From: Actinomycetes bacterium
GTDB lineage: Bacteria > Actinomycetota > Acidimicrobiia > Acidimicrobiales > Bog-793
Reading direction: 5' to 3'
DNA length: 8,829 nucleotides
Assembly (NCBI GenBank): GCA_021823365.1
Contig: JAKAOD010000101.1
Coordinates: forward strand, 1 to 8,829
Shown: positions 8,188-8,829 of the stretch, in pieces
Numbering within the stretch: position 1 is the stretch's first letter
Layout of the letters: every line of letters starts with the position of its first letter
Position numbers and translations under genes: made by a program
Notes under the pieces: model-generated
What the model was told of the DNA's origin: nothing
What the model saw: only the letters and a program-made list of their open reading frames with translations
Database searches by the model: none

Positions 8188-8829
8188 GCGACGGGCGCGC
8201 CTATCTCGTCCAGGGCGAGGATCCGGGCCTCGTCAGCCAGGCGCTCAGCGCGCTCCTCGACCGGCTCTGCGCGGGCGCGTCGCCCGCCCCCGTCGAGGAG
8301 TACGGGGAGCCCGGGCGGGGCGAGCCCCGACGAGAGGAAGCGGCTCCGGTGGCCGCCGCGCTCGAGGCCTGCCGCACGCCGCCGTTCCTCGGCGAGCAGC
8401 GCGTCGTCGTGCTCCGGGACACGAGCGCCCTCGACGCCGCGCAGGTTCGCCTGGTCGCCGGGTACCTCGCCGAGCCGCTCGAGACGACCGTGCTCGTGCT
8501 CGTCCACCCCGGTCGCGCCGCCCCGGCGGCGCTGTCGAAGGCGGTCCGGGCGGTCGGGGAGGTCCTCGACGCCGCCCCCGGCGCGACCGCCAGCGCGCGC
8601 AGCGCCTGGTGGGCCGCTCGGATGAAGGACGCACCCGTGCGGCTCACGCCGGAGGCGTCGCACAGGCTCGCCGAGCACCTCGGGGAGGACGTCTCCCGCC
8701 TCGAGGGCGTCCTCGCGCAGCTCGCCGCCGCCTATGGGGAGCGGGCGAGGATCGGCGCCGATGAGCTGGAGCCCTTCCTCGGCGGCGCCGGGGGCGCGGC
8801 GCCCTGGGACCTCACCGACGCCGTCGACG
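8184..8829 (+). CDS. holA: DNA polymerase III delta subunit, N-terminal part (cut by window edge)
   Basis: The first 215 residues of the clamp-loader delta subunit, which opens the beta sliding clamp during replication. The family is usually about 320-340 residues, so roughly the last third lies beyond the window. Recognisable parts are YLVQGEDPGLVSQAL (7-21) at the start of the AAA-like fold, RTPPFLGEQRVVVLRD (64-79), the LVLVHPG strand (104-110), HLGEDVSRLEGVLAQL (165-180) in the second domain, and PWDLTDAVD (207-215), matching the conserved start of the collar domain. There is no Walker A motif, as expected for delta. The ATG (8184-8186) overlaps the folP2 stop (TGA 8185-8187), and no clear ribosome site precedes it, which suggests translational coupling. 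The Pro/Glu/Arg-rich stretch at 33-55 is a variable loop. Confidence 0.93.
   Translation, partial: MSDGRAYLVQGEDPGLVSQALSALLDRLCAGASPAPVEEYGEPGRGEPRREEAAPVAAALEACRTPPFLGEQRVVVLRDTSALDAAQVRLVAGYLAEPLETTVLVLVHPGRAAPAALSKAVRAVGEVLDAAPGATASARSAWWAARMKDAPVRLTPEASHRLAEHLGEDVSRLEGVLAQLAAAYGERARIGADELEPFLGGAGGAAPWDLTDAVD

Overview
This is an ordinary chromosomal housekeeping region from a very GC-rich bacterium. It was read by eye from the sequence, with no database search. High GC, G/C-dominated third codon positions, start codons preceded by a TAnnnT box with almost no leader, and a FolP2-type pterin enzyme all point to the Actinomycetota. A deep lineage such as Acidimicrobiia is my best guess, as inference only. 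There are no mobile elements, phage genes, CRISPR arrays, tRNAs or rRNAs, and I found no clearly new multi-gene system.

Layout, left to right. (1) The last 33 codons of an unidentified plus-strand gene end at 104, inside a perfect 9-bp hairpin that may be a terminator. (2) Converging on it is a minus-strand E1-like sulfur-carrier adenylyltransferase of the MoeB/MoeZ type (170-1345), with its rhodanese domain at the N-terminus instead of the usual C-terminus. (3) A divergent plus-strand nitroreductase-family protein lies at 1509-2108. (4) A conserved-looking minus-strand protein of unknown function with a winged-helix-like middle lies at 2123-2755. (5) Divergent from it is a full-length cobalamin-dependent methionine synthase, metH (2917-6381), with all four domains. 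(6) Then comes a co-directional group: a CnoX/YbbN-like thioredoxin (6572-7291), a FolP2-type dihydropteroate-synthase homologue (about 7336 or 7408 to 8187), and the start of holA, the DNA polymerase III delta subunit (from 8184, cut by the window edge). The last two overlap by ATGA.

The genes do not form one pathway. MoeB/MoeZ serves sulfur-carrier activation, MetH methionine and folate recycling, FolP2 is a pterin-fold paralogue of uncertain role, thioredoxin/CnoX serves redox or protein protection, and HolA serves replication.

The most useful observations are: a near-identical 14-bp promoter-like motif directly upstream of both metH and the thioredoxin gene, with looser versions at two other genes; the reversed domain order of the MoeB/MoeZ protein; and the folP2 gene, whose conserved N-terminal strand is encoded upstream of the first ATG in a stretch with no ATG, GTG or TTG, suggesting a CTG start.
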